Assembly: GCF_000495915.1 (NCBI RefSeq) | Contig: NZ_AOFQ01000014.1 | Span: 1-41,783, forward strand | DNA: 41,783 nucleotides | DNA from: Stutzerimonas chloritidismutans AW-1 | GTDB lineage: Bacteria; Pseudomonadota; Gammaproteobacteria; Pseudomonadales; Pseudomonadaceae | Direction: 5' to 3' | In this document: piece by piece, positions 9,782 through 17,743 of the stretch | Layout: every line of letters begins with the position of its first letter | Position numbering within the stretch: position 1 is the first letter of the stretch | Program-made: the position numbers and the translations under genes | The notes under the pieces: generated by a model | The model's database searches: none | What the model saw: only the letters and a program-made list of their open reading frames with translations | What the model was told of the DNA's origin: nothing

Positions 9782-11308
9782 TCAATCCTTCAGAAAGGCT
9801 TTGAAGCGGAACAGCTCGGTCAGGCGGTAGCCGCGGTAGCGACCCATCGCCAGCATGAAGCCCACCATGATCAGCAGCACCGCTGGGAAGGTGAAGATGA
9901 AGTAGGTCAACTCCTGAATGTTCATCAGCATGAAGGCCAGGCTCGCGGCGATCAGGGTGCCGACCGCCACCTTGAAGGCATGGCCGCCGCCACGTTCTTC
10001 CCAGGTGATCGACAGGCGCTCGATGGTCATGGTCAGAATCACCATCGGGAACAGGGAGACCGACAGGCCGCGCTCCAGGCCGAGCTTGTGACTGAGCAGG
10101 CTGATCACGGCGATCAGCACCACGACGAACGTCAGTACCACCGAGAGGCGCGGCAGCATCTGCAGTTTCAGGTGTTCCAGGTACGAACGCAGCGACAGGC
10201 CCAGCGCCGTGATCAGCGTGAACAGGATGATGCCGAAGCCGATCTGCGTCTCGCGGAACGCCAGGGCAATCAGTACCGGGGTGAAGGTGCCGAGAGTCTG
10301 CAGGCCGCCGAGGTTGCGCAGGATCAGGATCACTAGCACGCCGATCGGGATCATGATCATGATCTGGTAGGTCTGCTGGGTCTGCAGGGGCAGGCCATAC
10401 AGCGAGTACTCGAGGAAGTCGGCGTCGGTGTTCTCGTCGGTCAGCTTGGCCAGGCGGATGGCGTTCATTTCGCTGTTATTGAGCGTGAAGGTCACCTGCG
10501 GATTGCGTCCGCCTTCCAGATTGATCAGCGGCTCGTCACCGGTCCACCAGACCAAGCGGTCATTCGGCAGGCCTTGCTCGCCGGTGCCGGGGTTGAAGAA
10601 CAGCCACTTGTCGCCGTTGAAGCTGCGCAGCCAGAGCTCCGGGGTTTGCGGCTGGTCTGCGTTCAGGCGAATGGTATGCACGCGCTCCATCGGCACGTGA
10701 GCGATGGACAGCAGCAATTCGATGACGCGTGCCTTGTTCGGGATGGATGCATCGCCGCCCAGTAGCAGCTTGACGTTGTCATCGTTGGGATTGTTGACCC
10801 GCTTGATGGCTTCGCTGATGAAGGTTTCCACATCAGCGGAATGCTGGCGAATGGGAGAAAGCAGCGCTTCGGCAGCGATCTTCTCGGCGCCTTCCACCGG
10901 AAGACTGTCGCGGAAGATCGGCCCGGTGGCCTTGGTCTGCTCACCGCTGTAGCGCTTGGTGAGCACGAGGCGGTAATAGAGCGTCTGGTTTCCGCTCGCA
11001 CGGCGTGCAGACCAGGTGACGCGGCGGTTGCCATCGGCCCGGTTGATGCTGACGCCGTAATTGTTGGATATGAAGCTTTCGTTGAGGCTGACGAATTCCT
11101 GATTCAGTGGCGGCACGTACATCTGCAGCTTGACCGGCTCGCGTGGGCTGGCCTGGAACTCGACCTTGGCGTCGATATTCCACAGGTCATCGGTTTCGTC
11201 TTCGGTAACCGGGATGCCCAGTATGAAGATCTGGTAGGCGGTGATCGAAATTCCCAGAGCGACGAGGATGAAGATCAGGACTTTCAGATGCAGAGTGAGA
11301 GCGCGCAT
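9782..11308 (-). CDS. Seven-TM membrane protein with inactive transglutaminase domain
   Basis: 508 aa. Residues about 8-30 form an N-terminal membrane anchor (VLIFILVALGISITAYQIFI). A large periplasmic region of about 300 residues follows, matching the inactive transglutaminase-like domain: around LLLSIAHVPMERVHTIRLN, no Cys-His-Asp triad is visible. A C-terminal cluster of hydrophobic helices (about 335-500) is interrupted by RNLGGLQTLGTFTPVLIALAFRETQIGFG. Middle gene of the operon: 5 bases from the upstream protease gene and 3 bases before the ATP-grasp gene. Function unknown; a membrane platform connecting a periplasmic protease-like partner and a cytoplasmic ligase is a reasonable inference. 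Confidence 0.87.
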   Translation of the reverse strand: MRALTLHLKVLIFILVALGISITAYQIFILGIPVTEDETDDLWNIDAKVEFQASPREPVKLQMYVPPLNQEFVSLNESFISNNYGVSINRADGNRRVTWSARRASGNQTLYYRLVLTKRYSGEQTKATGPIFRDSLPVEGAEKIAAEALLSPIRQHSADVETFISEAIKRVNNPNDDNVKLLLGGDASIPNKARVIELLLSIAHVPMERVHTIRLNADQPQTPELWLRSFNGDKWLFFNPGTGEQGLPNDRLVWWTGDEPLINLEGGRNPQVTFTLNNSEMNAIRLAKLTDENTDADFLEYSLYGLPLQTQQTYQIMIMIPIGVLVILILRNLGGLQTLGTFTPVLIALAFRETQIGFGIILFTLITALGLSLRSYLEHLKLQMLPRLSVVLTFVVVLIAVISLLSHKLGLERGLSVSLFPMVILTMTIERLSITWEERGGGHAFKVAVGTLIAASLAFMLMNIQELTYFIFTFPAVLLIMVGFMLAMGRYRGYRLTELFRFKAFLKD

Positions 11309-11313
11309 GGGTA

Positions 11314-11850
11314 TTACTCGTCAGCGTCAGATTCGTTGAGGCAACCGGGTTTGCCGGCAATAAAGGTGCGACTTGGGTCGACCAGGGCGCCGAAGCGGGT
11401 GAGTGCGTCGGAACCGATCAAAAGTGGGTATTGGAAAGCGGTACGGTCCGTGAGGTTCACTTCGATTGTGCGTTTGGCCTTGCCCATGCACAGATCGAGT
11501 TCGATAACCGGGCGCGCCGTATAGGTTTTTTCCTCTTCCGGATCATAGTCGCCAGCCCGGCGCTTGATCTTGCTGATGCGTGCCAGCGGACGCTCGATGG
11601 GGTGTGCGTGGGCGCTGTCGACGGCAAGGTAGAAGCGCACCCACGACTCGCCTTCACGCTTGAATCGGGTGATGTCACGCGCACTGAGCGACGCGGTCTG
11701 GGCGCCGGTGTCGAGCTTGGCGTCCACTTCCAGATTGAAGTCAGGGATTCCAACGTGTTCGTTCAGACCGTAAATCGTATTGTCGGCAGCGGTGCCGATC
11801 GCGGGCAGGAGTAATGTACAGAACAGCAGGAAGTGGGCTTTTACTCTCAT
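11314..11850 (-). CDS. Retropepsin-like aspartic protease (Zn_protease/RimK-associated family)
   Basis: 178 aa from the chosen ATG, which opens a clear signal peptide (MRVKAHFLLFCTLLLPAIGTAAD). A frame going back to 11,946 would put a charged segment before it and is disfavoured. The core holds LDTGAQTASLSA: D-T-G-A is the aspartic-protease signature, followed by Tyr/hydrophobic strands and ending LIGSDALTRFGALVDPSRTF. The family was long annotated as ATP-dependent zinc protease; the DTGA motif argues for a retropepsin fold with one Asp per subunit, active as a dimer. First gene of the operon; predicted periplasmic. The ribosome site is weak (AACAGG). Confidence 0.85.
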   Translation of the reverse strand: MRVKAHFLLFCTLLLPAIGTAADNTIYGLNEHVGIPDFNLEVDAKLDTGAQTASLSARDITRFKREGESWVRFYLAVDSAHAHPIERPLARISKIKRRAGDYDPEEEKTYTARPVIELDLCMGKAKRTIEVNLTDRTAFQYPLLIGSDALTRFGALVDPSRTFIAGKPGCLNESDADE

Positions 11851-12030
11851 GGAACCTGTTGTCTTAAGGAAGGGATGACTGGAGATCGAGTAGCGACAGG
11901 CATTGCGGGCAAGCGCCGGGGGCGCGAAAGGCCGGCATTCTAGCATGCTGGTTTCACGGCGCTACAAGGCGCTCTGCCCTGGCTCAAGCTAATCTCGATC
12001 AGATTGCCGCTTTTACGACTTTAGTAAAGG

Positions 12031-12040
12031 TGTCGACAAT
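12031..12040. promoter_or_regulatory. Upstream candidate GntR operator (imperfect copy)
   Basis: TGTCGACAAT, matching 10 of 12 positions of the perfect palindrome at 12104-12115. The centres of the two sites lie 75 bp apart, close to seven helical turns. Confidence 0.5.
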
Positions 12041-12056
12041 CTGCGTAGGCGGGCTG

Positions 12057-12085
12057 TTGACTGGTCGGCAATGCAGGCGTACTTT
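12057..12085 (+). promoter_or_regulatory. Possible sigma70 promoter of the propionate operon
   Basis: TTGACT (12057-12062) and TACTTT (12080-12085) with a 17-bp spacer. The -10 is poor. Transcription would start near 12,092, so one operator lies upstream of the promoter and the other just downstream of the start. Confidence 0.4.
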
Positions 12086-12103
12086 CGCCGCATCGAAACC
12101 TGA

Positions 12104-12115
12104 ATTGTCGACAAT
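12104..12115. promoter_or_regulatory. Candidate GntR operator, perfect palindrome
   Basis: ATTGTCGACAAT is a perfect 12-bp palindrome ending one base before the chosen start codon of the GntR-type regulator. Position and duplication suggest an autoregulatory operator; binding is inferred. Confidence 0.6.
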
Positions 12116-12116
12116 C

Positions 12117-12842
12117 ATGCTGGATACCGTTGAGCTTCACTCATCCGCGCAACAGCTCGACAGTGGCACGCTGGCCGAGCACGTGTTTCGTCTGATCCAG
12201 GCTGCCATCGTCAAAGGCGAGATTGCCCCGGGTAGCAAGATCTCCGAGCCGGAGCTGGCGCGTACCTATGGCATAAGCCGCGGGCCGTTGCGCGAGGCGA
12301 TCCACCGGCTGGAAGGGCAGAAGCTGCTGGTCCGCGTGCCGCATGTTGGCGCGAGGGTGGTGTCGCTCAGTCATGCCGAGTTGATCGAGCTCTACGAGAT
12401 TCGTGAATCCCTTGAAGGCATGGCCTGCCGCCTGGCGGCCGAACGCATGACTGAGGCGGAAATCGACGATCTGCGCCGGGTACTGAGCACCCACGAGCGC
12501 GATGAGGCGTTTCAGGCCGGTGTCGGCTATTACCAGCAGGAAGGCGACTTCGACTTCCATTACCGGATCATTCAGGGCAGCGGCAACCGCACACTGGCCA
12601 AGCTGCTGTGCGACGAGCTCTATCAGCTGGTGCGCATGTACCGCATCCAGTTCTCCACCACGCCGAACCGTCCGCATCAGGCCTTCGCCGAACACCACCG
12701 GATTCTCGATGCCATCGCCGAACGCGATGGCGAACTGGCGGAGCTGCTGATGCGCCGCCATATCGCCGCTTCCAAGCGCAATGTCGAACGTCACTTCACG
12801 GGCGTTCTTGAGCAAACACCACATGAAAGGGGTAATGCATGA
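12117..12842 (+). CDS. GntR-family (FCD type) regulator of the propionate operon
   Basis: 241 aa. N-terminal winged helix-turn-helix ([20 protein letters not shown], then [26 protein letters not shown]), and C-terminal FCD helical ligand domain with conserved Arg/Asp/His ([19 protein letters not shown], then DFDFHYRI and [11 protein letters not shown]). The ATG at 12,117 gives a normal N-terminus, but there is no Shine-Dalgarno: the bases before it are the operator palindrome. A GTG at 12,030 would add 29 residues of poor quality. The stop overlaps the prpB start (ATGA), so it is the first gene of the operon. It probably represses prp genes until a methylcitrate-cycle intermediate is present (inference from pseudomonad operons). 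Confidence 0.87.
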   Translation: MLDTVELHSSAQQLDSGTLAEHVFRLIQAAIVKGEIAPGSKISEPELARTYGISRGPLREAIHRLEGQKLLVRVPHVGARVVSLSHAELIELYEIRESLEGMACRLAAERMTEAEIDDLRRVLSTHERDEAFQAGVGYYQQEGDFDFHYRIIQGSGNRTLAKLLCDELYQLVRMYRIQFSTTPNRPHQAFAEHHRILDAIAERDGELAELLMRRHIAASKRNVERHFTGVLEQTPHERGNA

Positions 12843-13726
12843 CTCTTCCTTCTGCCGGTCAGCGTTTCCGTGACGCCGTCGCCAGCGAGCATCCGCTCCA
12901 GGTCGTCGGCGCGATCAACGCCAACCACGCCTTGCTGGCCAAGCGTGCCGGCTTCAAGGCCATCTATCTGTCCGGCGGCGGCGTTGCTGCCGGCTCGCTG
13001 GGTCTGCCGGATCTTGGAATCACCGGGCTCGACGATGTGCTGACCGACGTGCGCCGCATCACCGATGTCTGCGATCTGCCGCTGCTGGTGGATGTCGACA
13101 CCGGCTTCGGCTCCTCGGCGTTCAACGTGGCGCGTACCGTCAAGTCGATGATCAAGTTCGGCGCCGCTGCGATCCACATCGAGGACCAGGTCGGTGCCAA
13201 GCGTTGCGGCCATCGCCCAAACAAGGAAATCGTCTCGCAGCAGGAGATGGTCGACCGCATCAAGGCGGCCGTGGACGCGCGCACCGACGACAGCTTCGTG
13301 ATCATGGCGCGTACCGATGCGCTGGCGGTGGAAGGTCTGAACTCCGCGCTGGATCGTGCCGCGGCCTGCATCGAAGCGGGTGCCGACATGATCTTCCCCG
13401 AGGCCATCACCGAGTTGGCGATGTACAAGACCTTCGCCGACCGCGTGCAGGCGCCAATTCTGGCCAACATCACCGAGTTCGGTGCCACGCCGCTTTACAC
13501 CACCGAAGAGCTGGCCAGCGTCGACGTCTCCCTGGTGCTCTACCCGCTGTCGGCGTTCCGTGCCATGAACAAGGCCGCGGAAAATGTCTACACCGCGCTG
13601 CGCCGTGACGGCACGCAGAAGAACGTGATCGACACCATGCAAACCCGCATGGAGCTCTACGATCGCATCAACTATCACACGTTCGAGCAGCACCTCGACG
13701 CGCTGTTCGCTCAGAAGAAGAGCTGA
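12839..13726 (+). CDS. prpB: 2-methylisocitrate lyase
   Basis: 295 aa. Isocitrate-lyase superfamily with KRCGH (Cys/His active-site loop, about 121-125), [10 protein letters not shown] (metal-binding Asp pair, about 82-91) and the [11 protein letters not shown] strand. It splits 2-methylisocitrate into pyruvate and succinate, the last step of the methylcitrate cycle. Its ATG overlaps the regulator's stop by four bases, indicating translational coupling. It is followed by a strong hairpin before prpC. Confidence 0.96.
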   Translation: MTLPSAGQRFRDAVASEHPLQVVGAINANHALLAKRAGFKAIYLSGGGVAAGSLGLPDLGITGLDDVLTDVRRITDVCDLPLLVDVDTGFGSSAFNVARTVKSMIKFGAAAIHIEDQVGAKRCGHRPNKEIVSQQEMVDRIKAAVDARTDDSFVIMARTDALAVEGLNSALDRAAACIEAGADMIFPEAITELAMYKTFADRVQAPILANITEFGATPLYTTEELASVDVSLVLYPLSAFRAMNKAAENVYTALRRDGTQKNVIDTMQTRMELYDRINYHTFEQHLDALFAQKKS

Positions 13727-13730
13727 CGAG

Positions 13731-13763
13731 AAGGCCCCATTGGGTTGCCAATGGGGCCTTTGC
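13731..13763 (+). terminator. Strong hairpin between prpB and prpC, possible attenuator
   Basis: A perfect 13-bp stem (AAGGCCCCATTGG / CCAATGGGGCCTT) with loop GTTG lies 4 bases after the prpB stop. The following tract is only TTTGCG, so it may terminate partially or protect the prpB mRNA end. prpC starts 58 bases further on. Confidence 0.65.
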
Positions 13764-13820
13764 GATCCATTTTTCAACGTGATTTGCAGTATCCAGAACA
13801 AATCCAAGAAGGAGATAGCA

Positions 13821-14948
13821 ATGGCTGAAGCAAAAGTTTTGAGCGGCGCGGGCCTGCGCGGACAGATCGCCGGACAGACCGCCCTGTGTACCGTGGGCAA
13901 GACCGGTGCCGGGTTGACCTATCGTGGTTACGACGTGCGCGACCTGGCAGCCGAGTGTGATTTCGAGGAAGTGGCCTACCTGCTGTTCTATGGTGAGCTG
14001 CCGAACACCCAGCAACTGGCCGATTACAAGAATCGCCTGAAGACCATGCGTGACCTGCCGCAGGCACTGAAGGAAGTGCTCGAGCGTATTCCGGCAAGCG
14101 CCCACCCGATGGATGTCATGCGTACCGGTTCGTCCGTACTTGGCACGCTGGAGCCGGAGCTCAGCTTCGACCAGCAGCGCGACGTGGCCGAGCGGCTGAT
14201 GGCGGCTTTCCCGGCGATCATGTGCTACTGGTATCGCTTCACCCACGACGGTGTTCGCATCAACTGCACCAGTGATGAAGAGACCCTTGGCGGCCATTTC
14301 CTCGCGCTGCTGCACGACAAGAAGCCGAGCGACCTGCACGTCAAGGTGATGAACGTCTCGCTGATCCTCTACGCCGAGCACGAGTTCAACGCCTCGACCT
14401 TTACCGCCCGTGTCTGTGCTTCGACGCTCTCCGACCTCTATTCCTGCGTGACTGGTGCCATCGGTTCGCTGCGCGGTCCGCTGCATGGCGGCGCCAACGA
14501 AGCGGCGATGGACATGATCGAGCAATGGAAGAGTCCGGAAGAAGCCCGCGAAGCGATCCTCGGCATGCTCGAGCGCAAGGACAAGATCATGGGCTTCGGC
14601 CACGCGATCTATAGCGTTTCCGACCCGCGCAACGAGGTGATCAAGGTCTGGGCCGAAAAGCTCGCGGATGAAGTGGGCGACACCGTGCTTTATCCGGTCT
14701 CGGTGGCTGTCGACGAAACCATGTGGGAGCAGAAGAAGCTCTTCCCGAACGCCGACTTCTACCATGCGTCCGCCTATCACTTCATGGGCATCCCGACCAA
14801 GCTGTTCACGCCGATCTTCGTCTGCTCGCGCGTCACCGGCTGGGCGTCCCATGTGTTCGAACAACGCAGCAACAACCGGATCATTCGGCCGAGCGCCGAG
14901 TACATCGGTCCGGAGCAGCGCAAGGTTGTCCCGATCGCCCAGCGTTGA
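13821..14948 (+). CDS. prpC: 2-methylcitrate synthase
   Basis: 375 aa. Citrate-synthase fold with the catalytic motifs GPLHGGANEAAM (His, about 222-233), MGFGHAIYSVSDPRN (His, about 257-271) and the later Asp region FYHASAYHFMGIP. It condenses propionyl-CoA with oxaloacetate. The start is chosen by AAGGAG shortly upstream of the ATG; the 27 codons before it contain the intergenic hairpin's downstream side and do not look coding. Third gene of the operon, after a hairpin and before acnD (75-base gap). Confidence 0.96.
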   Translation: MAEAKVLSGAGLRGQIAGQTALCTVGKTGAGLTYRGYDVRDLAAECDFEEVAYLLFYGELPNTQQLADYKNRLKTMRDLPQALKEVLERIPASAHPMDVMRTGSSVLGTLEPELSFDQQRDVAERLMAAFPAIMCYWYRFTHDGVRINCTSDEETLGGHFLALLHDKKPSDLHVKVMNVSLILYAEHEFNASTFTARVCASTLSDLYSCVTGAIGSLRGPLHGGANEAAMDMIEQWKSPEEAREAILGMLERKDKIMGFGHAIYSVSDPRNEVIKVWAEKLADEVGDTVLYPVSVAVDETMWEQKKLFPNADFYHASAYHFMGIPTKLFTPIFVCSRVTGWASHVFEQRSNNRIIRPSAEYIGPEQRKVVPIAQR

Positions 14949-15023
14949 TCGGAGCGAGGGAGCTCGTCGTCGGGCTCCCCGCACCTTGCCCCACAGAACA
15001 TTACTGAATTGAGTTCTTCCGGC

Positions 15024-17627
15024 ATGAATACAGAACACCGCAAACCTTTGCCAGGTACTGGGCTTGACTACTTCGACACCCGTGAGGCGATCGAAGCCAT
15101 TCAGCCGGGTGCCTATGACAAGCTGCCCTATACCTCCCGCGTCCTGGCCGAACAGCTGGTGCGTCGCTGTGAGCCCGAAGCGCTGACCGATTCGCTGAAG
15201 CAGATCATCGAGCGCAAGCGCGACCTCGATTTTCCGTGGTATCCGGCTCGTGTAGTCTGCCATGACATCCTCGGCCAGACCGCGCTGGTCGATCTCGCCG
15301 GCCTGCGCGATGCGATTGCGGAGCAGGGCGGCGACCCGGCGAAGGTCAACCCGGTGGTGCCGACCCAGCTGATCGTCGACCACTCGCTGGCGGTTGAATT
15401 TGCAGGCTTCGACCCGGATGCGTTCGAGAAGAACCGTGCCGTCGAGGAGCGTCGCAACGAGGACCGTTTCCACTTCATCGAGTGGACCAAGACCGCCTTC
15501 AAGAACGTCGACGTGATCCCGGCCGGCAACGGCATCATGCACCAGATCAACTTGGAGAAAATGTCGCCGGTGATACAGGCGCGTGGCGGCGTTGCGTTCC
15601 CGGACACCTGCGTGGGTACCGATTCCCACACGCCGCACGTCGATGCCCTGGGTGTGATCGCCATCGGCGTGGGTGGTCTGGAAGCCGAAACCGTGATGCT
15701 TGGTCTGCCATCGATGATGCGCCTACCGGACATCGTCGGGGTTCGCCTGACTGGCAAGCGTCAGCCGGGCATCACCGCCACCGATATCGTGCTGGCGCTG
15801 ACTGAGTTCCTGCGCAAGGAGCGTGTGGTCGGAGCCTGGGTCGAGTTCTTCGGCGAAGGCGCCGACAGCCTGACCATCGGCGATCGCGCGACCATCTCCA
15901 ACATGTGCCCGGAATACGGCGCGACGGCGTCGATGTTCTACATCGATCAGCAGACCATCGACTACCTCAAACTGACCGGTCGCGAGCCGGAGCAGGTTGC
16001 GCTGGTCGAGCAATACGCCAAAGAAACCGGCCTGTGGGCGACCGCATTGGAGGGCGCCGAGTACGAGCGCGTGCTCGAGTTCGACCTGTCCAGCGTTGTG
16101 CGCAACATGGCGGGCCCGTCTAACCCACACAAGCGCCTGCCGACCTCGGCGCTGAACGAGCGTGGCATTGCGGATGACAGCATGCTAGCCGCAGCGCGTG
16201 CCGAAGAGGCTGAAGGGCTGCTGCCGGATGGGGCGGTGATCATCGCCGCCATCACCAGCTGCACCAACACCTCCAACCCGCGTAACGTGGTGGCCGCCGG
16301 TCTGCTGGCGAAGAAGGCCAACGAGCTGGGTCTGGTGCGCAAGCCTTGGGTGAAGACCTCCTTCGCGCCGGGCTCCAAGGTCGCCAAACTGTATCTGGAA
16401 GAAGCCGGTCTGCTGAGTGAGCTGGAAAAGCTTGGTTTCGGCATCGTCGCCTACGCCTGCACCACCTGCAACGGCATGTCCGGTGCGCTGGATCCGGTGA
16501 TCCAGCAGGAGATCATCGAGCGCGATCTGTATGCCACCGCGGTCCTCTCTGGCAACCGCAACTTCGATGGTCGTATCCATCCGTACGCCAAGCAGGCTTT
16601 CCTTGCCTCGCCGCCCCTGGTGGTCGCCTACGCCATCGCCGGTACCGTGCGATTCGATATCGAACAGGATGTGCTGGGCACCGACAAGAACGGCAACCCA
16701 ATCACCCTGAAGGACCTCTGGCCGTCCGACGAAGAGATCGACGCTATCGTCGCGTCCTCGGTCAAGCCTGAGCAGTTCAAGCAGATCTACATCCCGATGT
16801 TCGATCTGGGCACCATCGAGGAAGCCAAGAGCCCGCTGTACGACTGGCGTCCGATGTCCACCTACATCCGTCGTCCGCCGTACTGGGAAGGCGCGCTGGC
16901 TGGCGAGCGTACGCTCAAGGGCATGCGTCCGCTGGCGATCCTGCCAGACAACATCACCACCGATCACCTGTCGCCGTCCAACGCGATCCTGCTGGACTCG
17001 GCCGCCGGTGAGTACCTGGCCAAGATGGGCCTGCCGGAGGAGGACTTCAACTCCTACGCTACCCACCGCGGCGACCACCTGACCGCGCAGCGGGCAACGT
17101 TCGCCAACCCGCAGCTGGTCAACGAGATGGCCGTGGTCGATGGCAAGGTGCAGAAGGGTTCGCTAGCCCGCGTCGAGCCGGAAAGCAAGGTGATGCGCAT
17201 GTGGGAAGCCATCGAAACCTACATGAACCGCAAGCAGAACCTGATCATCGTGGCCGGTGCCGACTACGGTCAGGGCAGCTCGCGTGACTGGGCGGCCAAG
17301 GGCGTGCGCCTGGCCGGTGTCGAGGTGATCGTCGCTGAAGGCTTCGAGCGTATCCATCGCACCAACCTGGTGGGCATGGGCGTGTTGCCGGTCGAGTTCA
17401 AGCCGGGCACCACGCGCCTGACCCTTGGCCTGGATGGCACCGAAACCTTCGATATCGAAGGCGAGCTGTCGCCTCGCTGCGACCTGACCTTGGTCATTCA
17501 CCACAAGAGCGGTGAAGAAACCCGTGTTCCGGTCACCTGCCGCCTCGATACCGCGGCGGAAGTCAGCGTGTACCAGGCCGGCGGCGTACTGCAGCGTTTT
17601 GCAAAGGACTTCCTCGGTCAGGCGTGA
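15024..17627 (+). CDS. acnD: Fe/S-dependent 2-methylcitrate dehydratase AcnD
   Basis: 867 aa. AcnA-type aconitase fold. Cluster cysteines are visible in TSCTNTSNPRN and in YACTTCNGMSG (CxxC), and the C-terminal swivel domain has YGQGSSRDWAAKG. The ATG giving MNTEHRKPLPGTGLDYFDTR is preferred over a TTG five codons upstream because it matches how family members begin. Family role: with PrpF it replaces PrpD, dehydrating 2-methylcitrate to a 2-methylaconitate isomer. Followed by a palindromic repeat and then prpF. Confidence 0.95.
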   Translation: MNTEHRKPLPGTGLDYFDTREAIEAIQPGAYDKLPYTSRVLAEQLVRRCEPEALTDSLKQIIERKRDLDFPWYPARVVCHDILGQTALVDLAGLRDAIAEQGGDPAKVNPVVPTQLIVDHSLAVEFAGFDPDAFEKNRAVEERRNEDRFHFIEWTKTAFKNVDVIPAGNGIMHQINLEKMSPVIQARGGVAFPDTCVGTDSHTPHVDALGVIAIGVGGLEAETVMLGLPSMMRLPDIVGVRLTGKRQPGITATDIVLALTEFLRKERVVGAWVEFFGEGADSLTIGDRATISNMCPEYGATASMFYIDQQTIDYLKLTGREPEQVALVEQYAKETGLWATALEGAEYERVLEFDLSSVVRNMAGPSNPHKRLPTSALNERGIADDSMLAAARAEEAEGLLPDGAVIIAAITSCTNTSNPRNVVAAGLLAKKANELGLVRKPWVKTSFAPGSKVAKLYLEEAGLLSELEKLGFGIVAYACTTCNGMSGALDPVIQQEIIERDLYATAVLSGNRNFDGRIHPYAKQAFLASPPLVVAYAIAGTVRFDIEQDVLGTDKNGNPITLKDLWPSDEEIDAIVASSVKPEQFKQIYIPMFDLGTIEEAKSPLYDWRPMSTYIRRPPYWEGALAGERTLKGMRPLAILPDNITTDHLSPSNAILLDSAAGEYLAKMGLPEEDFNSYATHRGDHLTAQRATFANPQLVNEMAVVDGKVQKGSLARVEPESKVMRMWEAIETYMNRKQNLIIVAGADYGQGSSRDWAAKGVRLAGVEVIVAEGFERIHRTNLVGMGVLPVEFKPGTTRLTLGLDGTETFDIEGELSPRCDLTLVIHHKSGEETRVPVTCRLDTAAEVSVYQAGGVLQRFAKDFLGQA

Positions 17628-17639
17628 CCGGTCGTCCTC

Positions 17640-17712
17640 GTAGGGTGGATGGCGCTTTTCCATCCACCGCACCAGCCCGCGCGGTGGATCGGACAAGCGT
17701 GATCCACCCTAC
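17640..17712. repeat. Interspersed palindromic repeat (GTAGGGTGGAT type)
   Basis: A 73-bp element with outer arms GTAGGGTGGAT (17640-17650) and ATCCACCCTAC (17702-17712), and inner arms GGATGG/CCATCC and CCACCGC/GCGGTGG. It would fold into a forked double hairpin. From memory, such GTAGGGTGGAT elements are spread through intergenic regions of stutzeri-like genomes. Here it lies inside the prp operon between acnD and prpF and could affect mRNA stability. Confidence 0.75.
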
Positions 17713-17743
17713 AACCCATTCATCTTCCAGCCAGGACTCACTC

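Noticed and set aside
11851..11946. Longer N-terminus for the retropepsin-like protease
   Set aside because: It would bury the signal peptide behind 32 residues and has no better ribosome site.
13668..15638. A 656-codon open frame opposite prpC and acnD
   Set aside because: Spans two certain genes and their gap on the other strand; no domain seen.
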